Assembly (NCBI GenBank): GCA_900316475.1
Contig: ONDA01000014.1
Span: 1 to 61,382, forward strand
Source of the DNA: an uncultured Prevotellaceae bacterium
GTDB taxonomy: Bacteria > Bacteroidota > Bacteroidia > Bacteroidales > Bacteroidaceae
Direction of reading: 5' to 3'
Length of the DNA: 61,382 nucleotides
The position numbers were made by a program, and so were the translations under genes. Positions 25,740 to 33,529 of this stretch are shown in pieces. The notes beneath the pieces are model-generated. The model saw nothing but the letters and a program-made list of their open reading frames with translations, did no database searches and was not told where the DNA came from. The first letter of the stretch is position 1. Each line of letters opens with the position of its first letter.

Positions 25740-27293
25740 TCATTGCTTGTTTGTAATTGAAAGGTATTTGTCGAAGGCAGCGTCCCAGGCGGCTTTGTCC
25801 TGCGGCTTGTATTCCACCAGTTCGATGCTGTTGGCGATGATGGCGCGCATCTGCCAGATGTCGGCCACGATGCCGGCAGTCTTGGCCTGCATCATGATGT
25901 TGCCAATGGCGGTACACTCCTGCGGGCCGGCCAGGACGGTGGCACCTGTGGAGTTGGCCGTGAACTGGTTGAGGTACTTGTTGAGCGAGCCGCCGCCGAT
26001 GATGTGGAGCACCTCGAGCTTGAAGGGTGCAAACTCCTGCATCCACTGGAAGACCTGGCGGTAGCGCAGTGCCAGCGAGTCGAAGATACAGCGGCATATC
26101 TCTGCCGGTGTCTCAGGCACGGGCTGGTTGGTGTTGCGGCAGTATTTCTGTATGGCATCAATCATCGACGCCGGAGCGGCAAATGCCTGGTCGTCGGGGT
26201 TGATGATGCTGCGGAACGGCTCGACGGTCATGGCCGATGACTGCAATACAGCGTGGGAGAGAGCCCCCCTGTCTGCCCCCGAGGGGGCTTCATTACCCTG
26301 TTGGACATTTGTGTCCCCCTCGGGGGACGACAGGGGGGCTTTCTGCCACTCCAGTCGGCAGCGCTCGTAGAGCCACATGCCGCAGATGTTCTTCAGGAAG
26401 CGCGTGGTTCCCTCGATGCCGCCCTCGTTGGTGAAGTTGCGCTCGTAGGAGAGGTCGCTGATGATGGCGTCCTTGGTCTCGATACCCATGAGGCTCCACG
26501 TGCCGCTCGACAGGTAGGCGAACTTCTCGTCCTTGGCAGGCACGGCGGCTACGGCCGAACCCGTGTCGTGGCCGGCGACGGCGATGACAGGCACGGCGCC
26601 CAGTCCCGTCAGCTTCTGCACCTCGTCGGTGAGTACGCCGATGACGGTGCCGGGGTTCACCATCTTGCCGAACTTGGAGCGTGTCAGTCCTAAGGAGCTG
26701 AGCAGACGCTCGTCGAGCTGCTTCGTGCGCGGGTCGAGCAGCTGGCTGGTTGAGGCTATGGTGTATTCGCACACCTCGTTGCCCGTCAGCATCCAGCTCA
26801 GGGCGTCGGGTACGAAGAGAATCTTCTGTGCGTTTTTCAGTGCCGTGTTGCCCTCGCGTTTCATGGCGTAGAGCTGGAAGATGGAGTTGAAGTTCAGGAA
26901 CTGTATGCCCGTCACGTCGTACACTTCTTTGCGTGAGATGACGTGCTTCAGGTAGTCGTCCATAGCGTCGAAAGTAATAGGATCGCGATATGCGCGCGGA
27001 TTCCTTAATATAGCGCCGTCGTCGCCGATGAAGACGAAGTCGACGCCCCATGTGTCGATGCCGATGGAGGTAATCTCAAGACCGCGGTTGGCTACCTCGC
27101 GCAGACCCCGGATAATCTCGAAATACAGGGCGTAGATGTCCCAGTAGTAGTGTCCGCCCTGCTCTATGAGGTTGTTGGGGAAGCGGGTCACCTCCTCTAG
27201 CTGGAATTTCCCTTCTGCAATGTTGCCGATGATGGTGCGGCCGCTGGTGGCGCCCAGGTCTACGGCGAAGAAATATTTTTTCTGTTGTTCCAT
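25740..27293 (-). CDS. rhaB: L-rhamnulokinase with in-frame palindromic insert
   Basis: FGGY-family kinase phosphorylating L-rhamnulose at O1, 517 aa. Conserved parts are FFAVDLGATSGRTIIG, GIDTWGVDFVFIG, AVAGHDTGSAVAAVP, YLSSGTWSLMGIE and the C-terminal VLHIIGGGSLNKYLNQFTA. The family is normally about 485-490 aa. The excess is a 29-codon segment at residues 317-345 (KAPLSSPEGDTNV...DRGALSHAV), encoded by an 87-bp palindrome and lying between MWLYERCRLEWQ and EPFRSIINPD. It is in frame and has no stop, so the enzyme is probably made, with an extra surface loop near the domain hinge. First gene of rhaB-rhaA. Confidence 0.96.
   Translation of the reverse strand: MEQQKKYFFAVDLGATSGRTIIGNIAEGKFQLEEVTRFPNNLIEQGGHYYWDIYALYFEIIRGLREVANRGLEITSIGIDTWGVDFVFIGDDGAILRNPRAYRDPITFDAMDDYLKHVISRKEVYDVTGIQFLNFNSIFQLYAMKREGNTALKNAQKILFVPDALSWMLTGNEVCEYTIASTSQLLDPRTKQLDERLLSSLGLTRSKFGKMVNPGTVIGVLTDEVQKLTGLGAVPVIAVAGHDTGSAVAAVPAKDEKFAYLSSGTWSLMGIETKDAIISDLSYERNFTNEGGIEGTTRFLKNICGMWLYERCRLEWQKAPLSSPEGDTNVQQGNEAPSGADRGALSHAVLQSSAMTVEPFRSIINPDDQAFAAPASMIDAIQKYCRNTNQPVPETPAEICRCIFDSLALRYRQVFQWMQEFAPFKLEVLHIIGGGSLNKYLNQFTANSTGATVLAGPQECTAIGNIMMQAKTAGIVADIWQMRAIIANSIELVEYKPQDKAAWDAAFDKYLSITNKQ
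26258..26344. repeat. palindromic element A inside rhaB
   Basis: 87 bp, exactly 29 codons. The arms AGCCCCCCTGTC (26262-26273) and GACAGGGGGGCT (26329-26340) pair, each with a neighbouring self-complementary block: CCCCCGAGGGGG (26276-26287) and CCCCCTCGGGGG (26315-26326). It is read through in rhaB without stop codons. The middle 27 bp are not palindromic. Confidence 0.8.
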
Positions 27294-27338
27294 ATTTGTT
27301 TTAGATTGATTGTTAGCAGTTGCTTGTTATTGCGTCGG

Positions 27339-27371
27339 CAAAGTTACGCTTTTTTTCGATATGCCGACAAT
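27339..27371 (-). promoter_or_regulatory. promoter of rhaB-rhaA
   Basis: TAACTTTG (complement of 27339-27346), 21-nt spacer, weak -33 ATTG (complement of 27368-27371). The leader is about 40 nt. A regulator half-site pair could not be identified. Confidence 0.6.
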
Positions 27372-27396
27372 ATAATTTGATTTTCTGACTTGTTTT

Positions 27397-27428
27397 TTTG
27401 ATAATTAAAAAAGAAAGTGTTACCTTTG
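27397..27428 (+). promoter_or_regulatory. promoter of nhaD
   Basis: TTTG (27397-27400), 20-nt spacer, TACCTTTG (27421-27428): full consensus, 45 bp before the nhaD ATG and back to back with the rhaB promoter. Confidence 0.75.
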
Positions 27429-27473
27429 CAGGCAGTTTAAATAAGCTACGTTCAAACTAATACTAAAATTTAT

Positions 27474-28829
27474 ATGTCAACATTAACACTAATGATTGTC
27501 ATCGTTTTCTGTATTGGCTATTTCTGCATAGCCATTGAAAGCCTGACAAAAGTAAACAAGGCAGCCGTGGCGCTGCTGATGTTCGTGGCCACATGGACGC
27601 TGTTCATGATTGCCCCGGAATCCTACCTGCCGGATGCTATCGGTGCATTGAAGGCATCGGTGGTAAGCACCACCATTGAGCACCACCTGGGCTCGACGGC
27701 AACGACGCTCTTCTTCCTGATGGGTGCCATGACCATTGTCGAACTGGTAGACCAGAACGGCGGCTTCAACTTCGTGCGCGACACGCTGAAGACGAAGTCG
27801 AAGCGGGCCCTGTTGTGGCGTATCGCCTTCATGACGTTCCTCCTCAGCGCCATCCTCGACAACCTGACCACCTCTATCGTGATGATCATGATTCTGCGCA
27901 AGCTCGTTGCCGAGAAGAAAGACCGGATCATCTATGCCGCCCTCGTCGTCATCTCGGCCAACAGCGGCGGTGCCTTCTCGCCCATCGGCGACGTCACCAC
28001 CATTATGCTGTGGAACAAGGGCGTCATCACGGCAGCCGGCGTTATCATGGAGATTTTCATTCCCTCGCTGGTGTCGATGGTCATCCCCGCCTACATCCTG
28101 TCGCTCTCGCTGAAAGGCGACCTCGTGCCCGTGCAGGACGCTGTGGTCGTCGAGGAGTCCGACGGACTGTCAGCCGCCCAGCGTAAGGCCATCTTCTTCC
28201 TCGGTGTCGGTGGACTGATCTTCGTGCCCATCTTCAAGACCATCACCCATCTGCCGCCGTTCGTGGGCATCCTGCTGGTGCTCGGCGTGCTGTGGACGGT
28301 GACGGAAATCTTCTATACCCGCATCCACCAGGAGAGCGAGGACACGGCCGACAACCGTGGTACGCAGAAGCGCGTGTCGAAGATGCTGTCGCGCATCGAC
28401 ATGGACACCATCCTCTTCTTCCTCGGCATCCTCATGGCCGTTGCCTGTCTGGAGACCATCGGCGTGCTGACCATGCTGGGCCAGAGCCTCGACGTGGCCT
28501 TCGAGGGCAACCACTACCTCGTCACCGGCATCATCGGCGTGCTGTCGTCGATTGTCGACAACGTGCCCCTCGTGGCCGGCTGTATGGGTATGTATCCCGT
28601 TCAGGCCGCTGGCGACATGGCCGTCGACGGCATCTTCTGGCAGTTGCTGGCCTACTGTGCCGGTGTGGGCGGTTCGATGCTCATCATCGGCTCTGCCGCT
28701 GGCGTCGTTGTCATGGGCTTGGAGAAGATCACCTTCGGCTGGTATATGAAGAAGGTTACGTGGATAGCCTTCGTCGGCTACCTGGCCGGCATCGTCTGCT
28801 ACTGGGCCGAGAAGACGTTCCTGTTCTGA
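27474..28829 (+). CDS. nhaD: Na+/H+ antiporter NhaD
   Basis: Inner-membrane sodium/proton antiporter of the NhaD branch of the ion-transporter superfamily, 451 aa, with about twelve hydrophobic segments. Recognisable motifs are STTIEHHLGSTATTLFFLMGAMTIVELVD, LSAILDNLTTSIVMIMILRKL and ANSGGAFSPIGDVTTIMLW, the paired conserved blocks of this family. A second half repeats the theme (GVLSSIVDNVPLVAG, GGSMLIIGSAAGVVVMG). It helps control cytosolic Na+ and pH. It is monocistronic, wedged between rhaB and the AraC regulator, and ends at a shared bidirectional terminator. Confidence 0.95.
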   Translation: MSTLTLMIVIVFCIGYFCIAIESLTKVNKAAVALLMFVATWTLFMIAPESYLPDAIGALKASVVSTTIEHHLGSTATTLFFLMGAMTIVELVDQNGGFNFVRDTLKTKSKRALLWRIAFMTFLLSAILDNLTTSIVMIMILRKLVAEKKDRIIYAALVVISANSGGAFSPIGDVTTIMLWNKGVITAAGVIMEIFIPSLVSMVIPAYILSLSLKGDLVPVQDAVVVEESDGLSAAQRKAIFFLGVGGLIFVPIFKTITHLPPFVGILLVLGVLWTVTEIFYTRIHQESEDTADNRGTQKRVSKMLSRIDMDTILFFLGILMAVACLETIGVLTMLGQSLDVAFEGNHYLVTGIIGVLSSIVDNVPLVAGCMGMYPVQAAGDMAVDGIFWQLLAYCAGVGGSMLIIGSAAGVVVMGLEKITFGWYMKKVTWIAFVGYLAGIVCYWAEKTFLF

Positions 28830-28854
28830 GGCTCACACGATACTTGATACAGAA

Positions 28855-28896
28855 CGAAGAAAGCCGATGCTCCTCGTGGGGCATCGGCTTTCTTCG
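28855..28896. terminator. bidirectional terminator of nhaD and the AraC gene
   Basis: 16-bp perfect stem CGAAGAAAGCCGATGC (28855-28870) / GCATCGGCTTTCTTCG (28881-28896) with a 10-nt loop, between two convergent genes. Confidence 0.9.
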
Positions 28897-28903
28897 TCTT
28901 GCT

Positions 28904-29782
28904 CTATTTCGACGGCCGGAGTTCGCTCGGCCTGCGTCCTGTCTTGGCCTTGAACTTGGCCGAGAAGTAGTCGGGCGACTCGAAGTTCAGACGGTAGGCA
29001 ATCTCCTTGACGCTTATGTCGGTGGTAGAGAGCATCTCCTTGGCTCGCTGTAGGCGCAGGTCTTGCTGGTAGATAGCCGGCGAGATGCCGGTATGCTCCT
29101 TGAAGAGCTTGCGGAAGTTGGAGTAGCTGATGCCCATCTCCTCGGCCACCTGCTGGATGGTGAGCGACGACTCCAGTGCCTCGCGGATACGCAGGCGTGC
29201 GCGGCTTATCAGGTCGACGTGCGCCTGATTACGGCTCAGTTGGATATTGCGCTCCTTGGAGTACATCATGCCGATGAGCAGGTTCACCATGCCGGCCATA
29301 AGCTGCTGCGAGTAGGCCGCCTCCTCGATGGCGGCATCGTAGGCTTGCTTGTAGAGCCTGACGATGGAGTCGCTGAAGCCGACGTGGTAGATGGGCTTCT
29401 GGGGCGAGAGGAAGCCGGCGCGCACGCGGTCGTCCATGTTGCGGCCCTTGAAGCCTATCCAGTAGCTCTTCCAGCCCTTTCGCGGGTTGGGATGATAGGA
29501 GTGCCACTCGCCGGGGAAGAGCAGCCAGAGGTCGCCCTCGCGCAGTGGCGCCTCGCGTACGGTGGTGCTGTGGAAGACGCCTTCGCCCTCGGTGAGATAG
29601 AGCAGCTGGTACTCGTTCAGTTCGCGCCCCCGGTCAAGATTAAAGTAGTAGCCGTCGGCATGACCACGGGTGGGGTAGTCGTCGCCCGGCTGTATCTCCT
29701 CGTAGCCCACGGTGCTGACGGTGAGTCCCCAGAGGGCATCGCGCTCGTTGGCCAAAAGGTATTTGCTAATCTGTTTCGCCAT
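28904..29782 (-). CDS. AraC-family transcriptional regulator, possible RhaR
   Basis: Sugar-responsive regulator, 292 aa. An N-terminal cupin-like AraC-binding domain (about 20-150, with GHADGYYFNLDRGRELNEYQ and LWLLFPGEWHSYHPNP) is followed by two C-terminal HTH units: TIQQVAEEMGISYSNFRKLF and SVKEIAYRLNFESPDYFSAKF. The ATG at 29782 is chosen. The longer frame to 29818 would add twelve residues with no homology and put the start near the promoter. It lies close to rhaB with nhaD in between. In Bacteroides thetaiotaomicron an AraC protein (RhaR) controls rhamnose genes, so the same job here is plausible, but binding sites were not found. Confidence 0.85.
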   Translation of the reverse strand: MAKQISKYLLANERDALWGLTVSTVGYEEIQPGDDYPTRGHADGYYFNLDRGRELNEYQLLYLTEGEGVFHSTTVREAPLREGDLWLLFPGEWHSYHPNPRKGWKSYWIGFKGRNMDDRVRAGFLSPQKPIYHVGFSDSIVRLYKQAYDAAIEEAAYSQQLMAGMVNLLIGMMYSKERNIQLSRNQAHVDLISRARLRIREALESSLTIQQVAEEMGISYSNFRKLFKEHTGISPAIYQQDLRLQRAKEMLSTTDISVKEIAYRLNFESPDYFSAKFKAKTGRRPSELRPSK

Positions 29783-29815
29783 ATTATGTCGGGTCTTTTG
29801 TAATCTTTTTGAGCG

Positions 29816-29846
29816 CAAAAATAGGAAAAATCATTTGAATGGCAAA
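29816..29846 (-). promoter_or_regulatory. promoter of the AraC regulator
   Basis: TATTTTTG (complement of 29816-29823), 19-nt spacer, TTTG (complement of 29843-29846). Confidence 0.65.
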
Positions 29847-29897
29847 ATAAAGTCATAAAAAAAATGTAAAACGCTTGGCGGTTTCGAAGAAAAGCGT

Positions 29898-29905
29898 TAC
29901 TTTTG
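29898..29905 (+). promoter_or_regulatory. -7 promoter element of frr
   Basis: TACTTTTG, 30 bp before the frr ATG. The -33 region reads CTTGG at about the right distance. Confidence 0.5.
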
Positions 29906-29935
29906 TAGGGCAGAAAAATCTAAACACGTAATATT

Positions 29936-30496
29936 ATGATAGACGTAAAGGAAACATTAGGAAAAGCAGAGGAGCGCATGGAGATGGCAGCCATGTTCCT
30001 GGAGGAGGAGTTGAGTCGTGTACGTGCCGGCCGTGCCAACGTGGCTATCCTCGACGGTGTCAGGGTGGAGTCTTACGGCTCGAAGGTGCCCCTGAACCAA
30101 GTAGCAACCGTGACGACGCCTGACGCGCGTACCATCGCCATCAAGCCGTGGGACCGCAAGCAGATTCGCGACATCGAGAAGGCCATCATGGACAGTGACG
30201 TGGGCATCACGCCCGAGAACAATGGCGAGGTCATCCGCTTAGGCATCCCTCAGCCCACCGAGGAGCGTCGCCGCGACCTGGTGAAGCAGTGCAACAAGAT
30301 TGCCGAGAAGGCCAAGGTCGAGGTGCGCAACGTGCGTGGCGACGTCAAGGACAAGCTGAAGAAGGCCATCAAGGACGGACTCTCTGAGGACAACGAGAAG
30401 GACGCCGAGCAGGAGCTGCAGAAGCTGCACGACAGGTACATCAAGAAGCTTGACGAGCTGATGGAGGCCAAGAACAAGGAAATCATGACGGTATAA
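29936..30496 (+). CDS. frr: ribosome recycling factor
   Basis: Releases ribosomes from mRNA after termination together with EF-G, 186 aa, full length. Conserved sequence includes [84 protein letters not shown] and [14 protein letters not shown]. The gene is intact with a strong terminator 22 bp downstream. In many Bacteroidales rsgA follows frr directly. Here a GH127 gene and a repeat-rich spacer lie in between. Confidence 0.98.
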   Translation: MIDVKETLGKAEERMEMAAMFLEEELSRVRAGRANVAILDGVRVESYGSKVPLNQVATVTTPDARTIAIKPWDRKQIRDIEKAIMDSDVGITPENNGEVIRLGIPQPTEERRRDLVKQCNKIAEKAKVEVRNVRGDVKDKLKKAIKDGLSEDNEKDAEQELQKLHDRYIKKLDELMEAKNKEIMTV

Positions 30497-30518
30497 TTGC
30501 CAGAGGACGCATATTATG

Positions 30519-30552
30519 AACCCCAGAAGTGGCGCACTTCTGGGGTTCGTTG
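30519..30552 (+). terminator. terminator of frr
   Basis: Perfect 12-bp stem AACCCCAGAAGT (30519-30530) / ACTTCTGGGGTT (30536-30547), loop GGCGC, then CGTTGT. Confidence 0.8.
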
Positions 30553-30555
30553 TCA

Positions 30556-30895
30556 CTCACCCTTCATTTGTTTAATTGAACTTTTCTTTTCAACTACTAA
30601 TTACACTAATTACACTAATTTCGAATTATAACTAATTTCACGAATTTTCGCCGCAAGTGCCGATAGCCTGCGCGTAGCAAATTCTTGGTCGAACCAAGCG
30701 GCAAAGCCGAGCGAGTGTAATCTTTGCCGGCTGTCGGCTCAGAATCTTTTAAATCTTCAAATCTTTGTTCATTATTAAATTAGTGTAATTAGCGAAATTA
30801 GTGGTTCATTATTAAATTAGTGTAATTAGTGAAATTAGTAGTTCATTATTAAATTCGTGGTTCATAAAAAGGTTTTAGGGGGTTGGGAACTTGAG
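30556..30895. repeat. AT-rich inverted and tandem repeats between frr and GH127 gene
   Basis: No gene. A 37-bp unit beginning GTTCATTATTAAATTAGTG is repeated at 30767, 30804 and (partial) 30841. The left flank 30592-30650 (CTACTAATTACACTAATT...) is its approximate reverse complement, so the whole region is an inverted repeat. The middle 30651-30745 is GC-richer and can pair GCCGATAGCC (about 30660-30669) with GGCTGTCGGC (about 30729-30738). Confidence 0.65.
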
Positions 30896-33334
30896 TTATT
30901 TAATACTCCATTCGAACACGCCACAACTGAAATCCTTTGGCTGTACGAGTTCGAGTTTCATAGCTGAAGTCTTCACGGGAGAGAAATTAACGGTGTTAGG
31001 AGCACCTTTCACAACGCCGTAGTTACCAGGTGACTGTACTTCCTTCCAAGCGCCGGATGCGTCTTTATAGTAGAGTTTCCAGCTGTCAGGAACGCGGCAG
31101 CCTCCCCAAGGACCGTCATCGAACCAATAAACGGTAGATGTGCTGACAGTAGCAGGTTCCTTGAAATCGTACTGAAGCCACTCTGTCGTGTTCTTAGCAG
31201 GCCACCAGTGAGTGTAGGGAACAGAACGGTCGTCACCATCGCTTGGAACCAGTCGGTCGTTGATAGCTGAGAGGGCAGGCAGACGCTCCTTTGAAGCTGT
31301 TACCTTACTCTCGCTTGCGATACTTGCAGGCTGTGCAGGAGTAGTGGCACTGAGGTCGACGGGAATCCATACTGTCATCTTGCCGGGACCGCGATGGTTC
31401 CATGCATAATAAGGAATGAGAGTGAGTCGTTCGTCCTTAGTAGTAAGCCGTCCATCGGTGTCGAACTTTAGTGTCTGAGCATCTGTCATCATCGTTGGAA
31501 TCGTAGTATTTGCAATATTTACAGTGCCGAAAGTGAACTTAGGTTCCTGGTTGATGAGGATAGAGAGCACATCGCAAGTGTTGTCTGGGAATTCAGCACA
31601 ATACACGACAGGTCCCTTTTCGAGGCTCACACGACCCTTGTCTGCCGCCACCCTGCCGTTAGCACGGACTACACGAGGCTCCATATCGAAGTGGATGCTA
31701 ACCTTATCCTTTGCCTTCCATTTGCGATTGATGACGAAATAGCCCTGCTGGAGTGCTCCTTCTACCTTCTTGCCATTTACCTGTACGGAATAGCCGAGAT
31801 TCTTGCCATCGACGAATGTATAGAGATCGCTTGGGACAACCTTGCCGCGAACCCAACCTGGGATGCGGATTTTGAGGGCAAACTTGCCACTGCCTTTCTT
31901 GATGTTGAGCGTTACGTCACCATCCCATGGATAGTTGGTTTCCTGTTCGAGAGTGACAGCCTTGCCTGCAACCTTAGTAGTAACTGTGTTTCCGTTGAAG
32001 AGGTTGATGTAGAGAGCATCGTCCTTCACAGCATAGATGTACTGAGGGAGAGAAGGAATGAAGCGGGCAGCGTTGCTCGGACAGCAAGCACATCCGAACC
32101 AGGGCTGACGCTGATGCTGCCCCATAGACTGCAGCGGATTAGGATAGAAGAAAGTGCCGCCGTCGATGCTGATTCCACTGATGACACCGTTGTAGAGCGT
32201 GCGTTCGAGGACATCATAATACTTGGAGTCACCGTGCAGGAGGAAGAGCCGGTAGTTGAGGTAAACCTGAGCAATAGCAGCACAAGTCTCGCAGTATGCC
32301 GACATATTTGGCAATTCGTAGTTCTTGCCGAAGGCCTCACCGGAGGCTGTAGCACCTACGCCACCCGTGATATAATACTTCTTAGAGATGATGTTATCCC
32401 AGATGCGGTCGATGGCAGCAATGTAGTCCTTATCACCTGTGAGAGCTGCAATATCAGCCATTCCGGCATACATATAACCGGCACGAACAGCGTGGCCTAC
32501 AGCCTCATCCTGTTCGATGACAGGCTTATGACTCTGGGAATACTGCTGCCTGATGGCAGTCTTTCCGCGTTCGTCGAGGAAATACTTAGCCTGTTCCAGG
32601 TAACGCTTGTCACCAGTAGCAAGATATAGTTTTGCAAGCCCCATCTCAGCAATCTGATGTCCTGGAACAACGTGAGCCTGCCCCTGATTCCTTCCTACTT
32701 CCTTATATACACAGTCAGCATACCTGATGGCAATGTTGAGGAAGTTCTTCTTTCCGGTAGCATCATAGTGTGCAACGGCAGCTTCGCAGAGGTGTCCGAG
32801 ATTATAGAGTTCATGACTCAAATCCTCTACTTTGCTCCAACGTGCAGGTCCCTCCCAATTGTGAGGATGCTGCGGATTCATCGTGCGGAACGTATTCAGA
32901 TAGCCGTCAGGCTCCTGTCCGCTTGCTATGACAGCAATGACAGAATCGCAGTACTCATCAAGACGCTTTCCCTTGAACGTGGCATTCGGGTAAGTCTGCA
33001 TCAGATAGCTGGCACCTTCAAGCGTCTTGTAAGGGTCGGTATCATCGAAGGAATAAGCATGCTGGTCTATTTCGAACACCTTGCTCGGATCCTTGATATG
33101 TTCTGCAGCACGAGAGAAATTTTCATATCTGTGTGTTTCTTCACACTTACTGAAAGCTAACGGAATCGTTACATGACGACTTGCCTCGAGACGCTGTCCC
33201 CAGAAAGTGTTCTGACTAACCTTTACACTTGTGAACGGCACCTGAGTGATTGGGTAGCCGTCCTTGTTGGCTTGGGCATTTGCAGCAATAGTGATGCATG
33301 ATAATGCCAAAAGTGATACTAAACTCCTTTTCAT
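30896..33334 (-). CDS. secreted GH127-type beta-L-arabinofuranosidase-like glycosidase
   Basis: Glycoside hydrolase of the GH127/DUF1680 kind, 812 aa. A signal peptide (MKRSLVSLLALSCITIAANA, cut before QANK) sends it to the periplasm. The (alpha/alpha)6 barrel covers about 25-560. Catalytic/zinc residues known from GH127 can be matched to the ExC of AYCETCAAIAQ and the CC of WFGCACCPSNAARF. A C-terminal region (about 680-812) looks like an F5/8-type carbohydrate-binding or discoidin-like domain (YDFKEPATVSTSTVYWFDDG). Codon use is richer in A/T at third positions than in neighbours, and the gene separates frr from rsgA, both suggesting later arrival. It likely removes arabinofuranose-type residues from plant glycans. 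The exact linkage is uncertain. Confidence 0.85.
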   Translation of the reverse strand: MKRSLVSLLALSCITIAANAQANKDGYPITQVPFTSVKVSQNTFWGQRLEASRHVTIPLAFSKCEETHRYENFSRAAEHIKDPSKVFEIDQHAYSFDDTDPYKTLEGASYLMQTYPNATFKGKRLDEYCDSVIAVIASGQEPDGYLNTFRTMNPQHPHNWEGPARWSKVEDLSHELYNLGHLCEAAVAHYDATGKKNFLNIAIRYADCVYKEVGRNQGQAHVVPGHQIAEMGLAKLYLATGDKRYLEQAKYFLDERGKTAIRQQYSQSHKPVIEQDEAVGHAVRAGYMYAGMADIAALTGDKDYIAAIDRIWDNIISKKYYITGGVGATASGEAFGKNYELPNMSAYCETCAAIAQVYLNYRLFLLHGDSKYYDVLERTLYNGVISGISIDGGTFFYPNPLQSMGQHQRQPWFGCACCPSNAARFIPSLPQYIYAVKDDALYINLFNGNTVTTKVAGKAVTLEQETNYPWDGDVTLNIKKGSGKFALKIRIPGWVRGKVVPSDLYTFVDGKNLGYSVQVNGKKVEGALQQGYFVINRKWKAKDKVSIHFDMEPRVVRANGRVAADKGRVSLEKGPVVYCAEFPDNTCDVLSILINQEPKFTFGTVNIANTTIPTMMTDAQTLKFDTDGRLTTKDERLTLIPYYAWNHRGPGKMTVWIPVDLSATTPAQPASIASESKVTASKERLPALSAINDRLVPSDGDDRSVPYTHWWPAKNTTEWLQYDFKEPATVSTSTVYWFDDGPWGGCRVPDSWKLYYKDASGAWKEVQSPGNYGVVKGAPNTVNFSPVKTSAMKLELVQPKDFSCGVFEWSIK

Positions 33335-33397
33335 ACGTACCTAAATCCGCAGCACTTTAGTTGATTGGCTTTTATAGCAAAATCATCAAAGACATGG

Positions 33398-33405
33398 CAA
33401 AGGTA
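33398..33405 (-). promoter_or_regulatory. -7 promoter element of the GH127 gene
   Basis: Minus-strand TACCTTTG, about 64 bp before the start. The -33 box is weak. Confidence 0.5.
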
Positions 33406-33514
33406 CAAATAAAATCTGAGTAAATCACTCCTTTTGGAAAATTATTTCAGCCTGTCAGTACCTAAAATATTCTTAAAAGTCGTTCGCTTTTGGGGAATTC
33501 TGTCTTTTTTGATT

Positions 33515-33522
33515 TATCTTTG
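33515..33522 (+). promoter_or_regulatory. -7 promoter element of rsgA, very close to the start codon
   Basis: TATCTTTG ends 7 nt before the ATG at 33530, so the mRNA should have almost no 5' leader. This excludes the in-frame start at 33434. Confidence 0.6.
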
Positions 33523-33529
33523 CAGCGTC

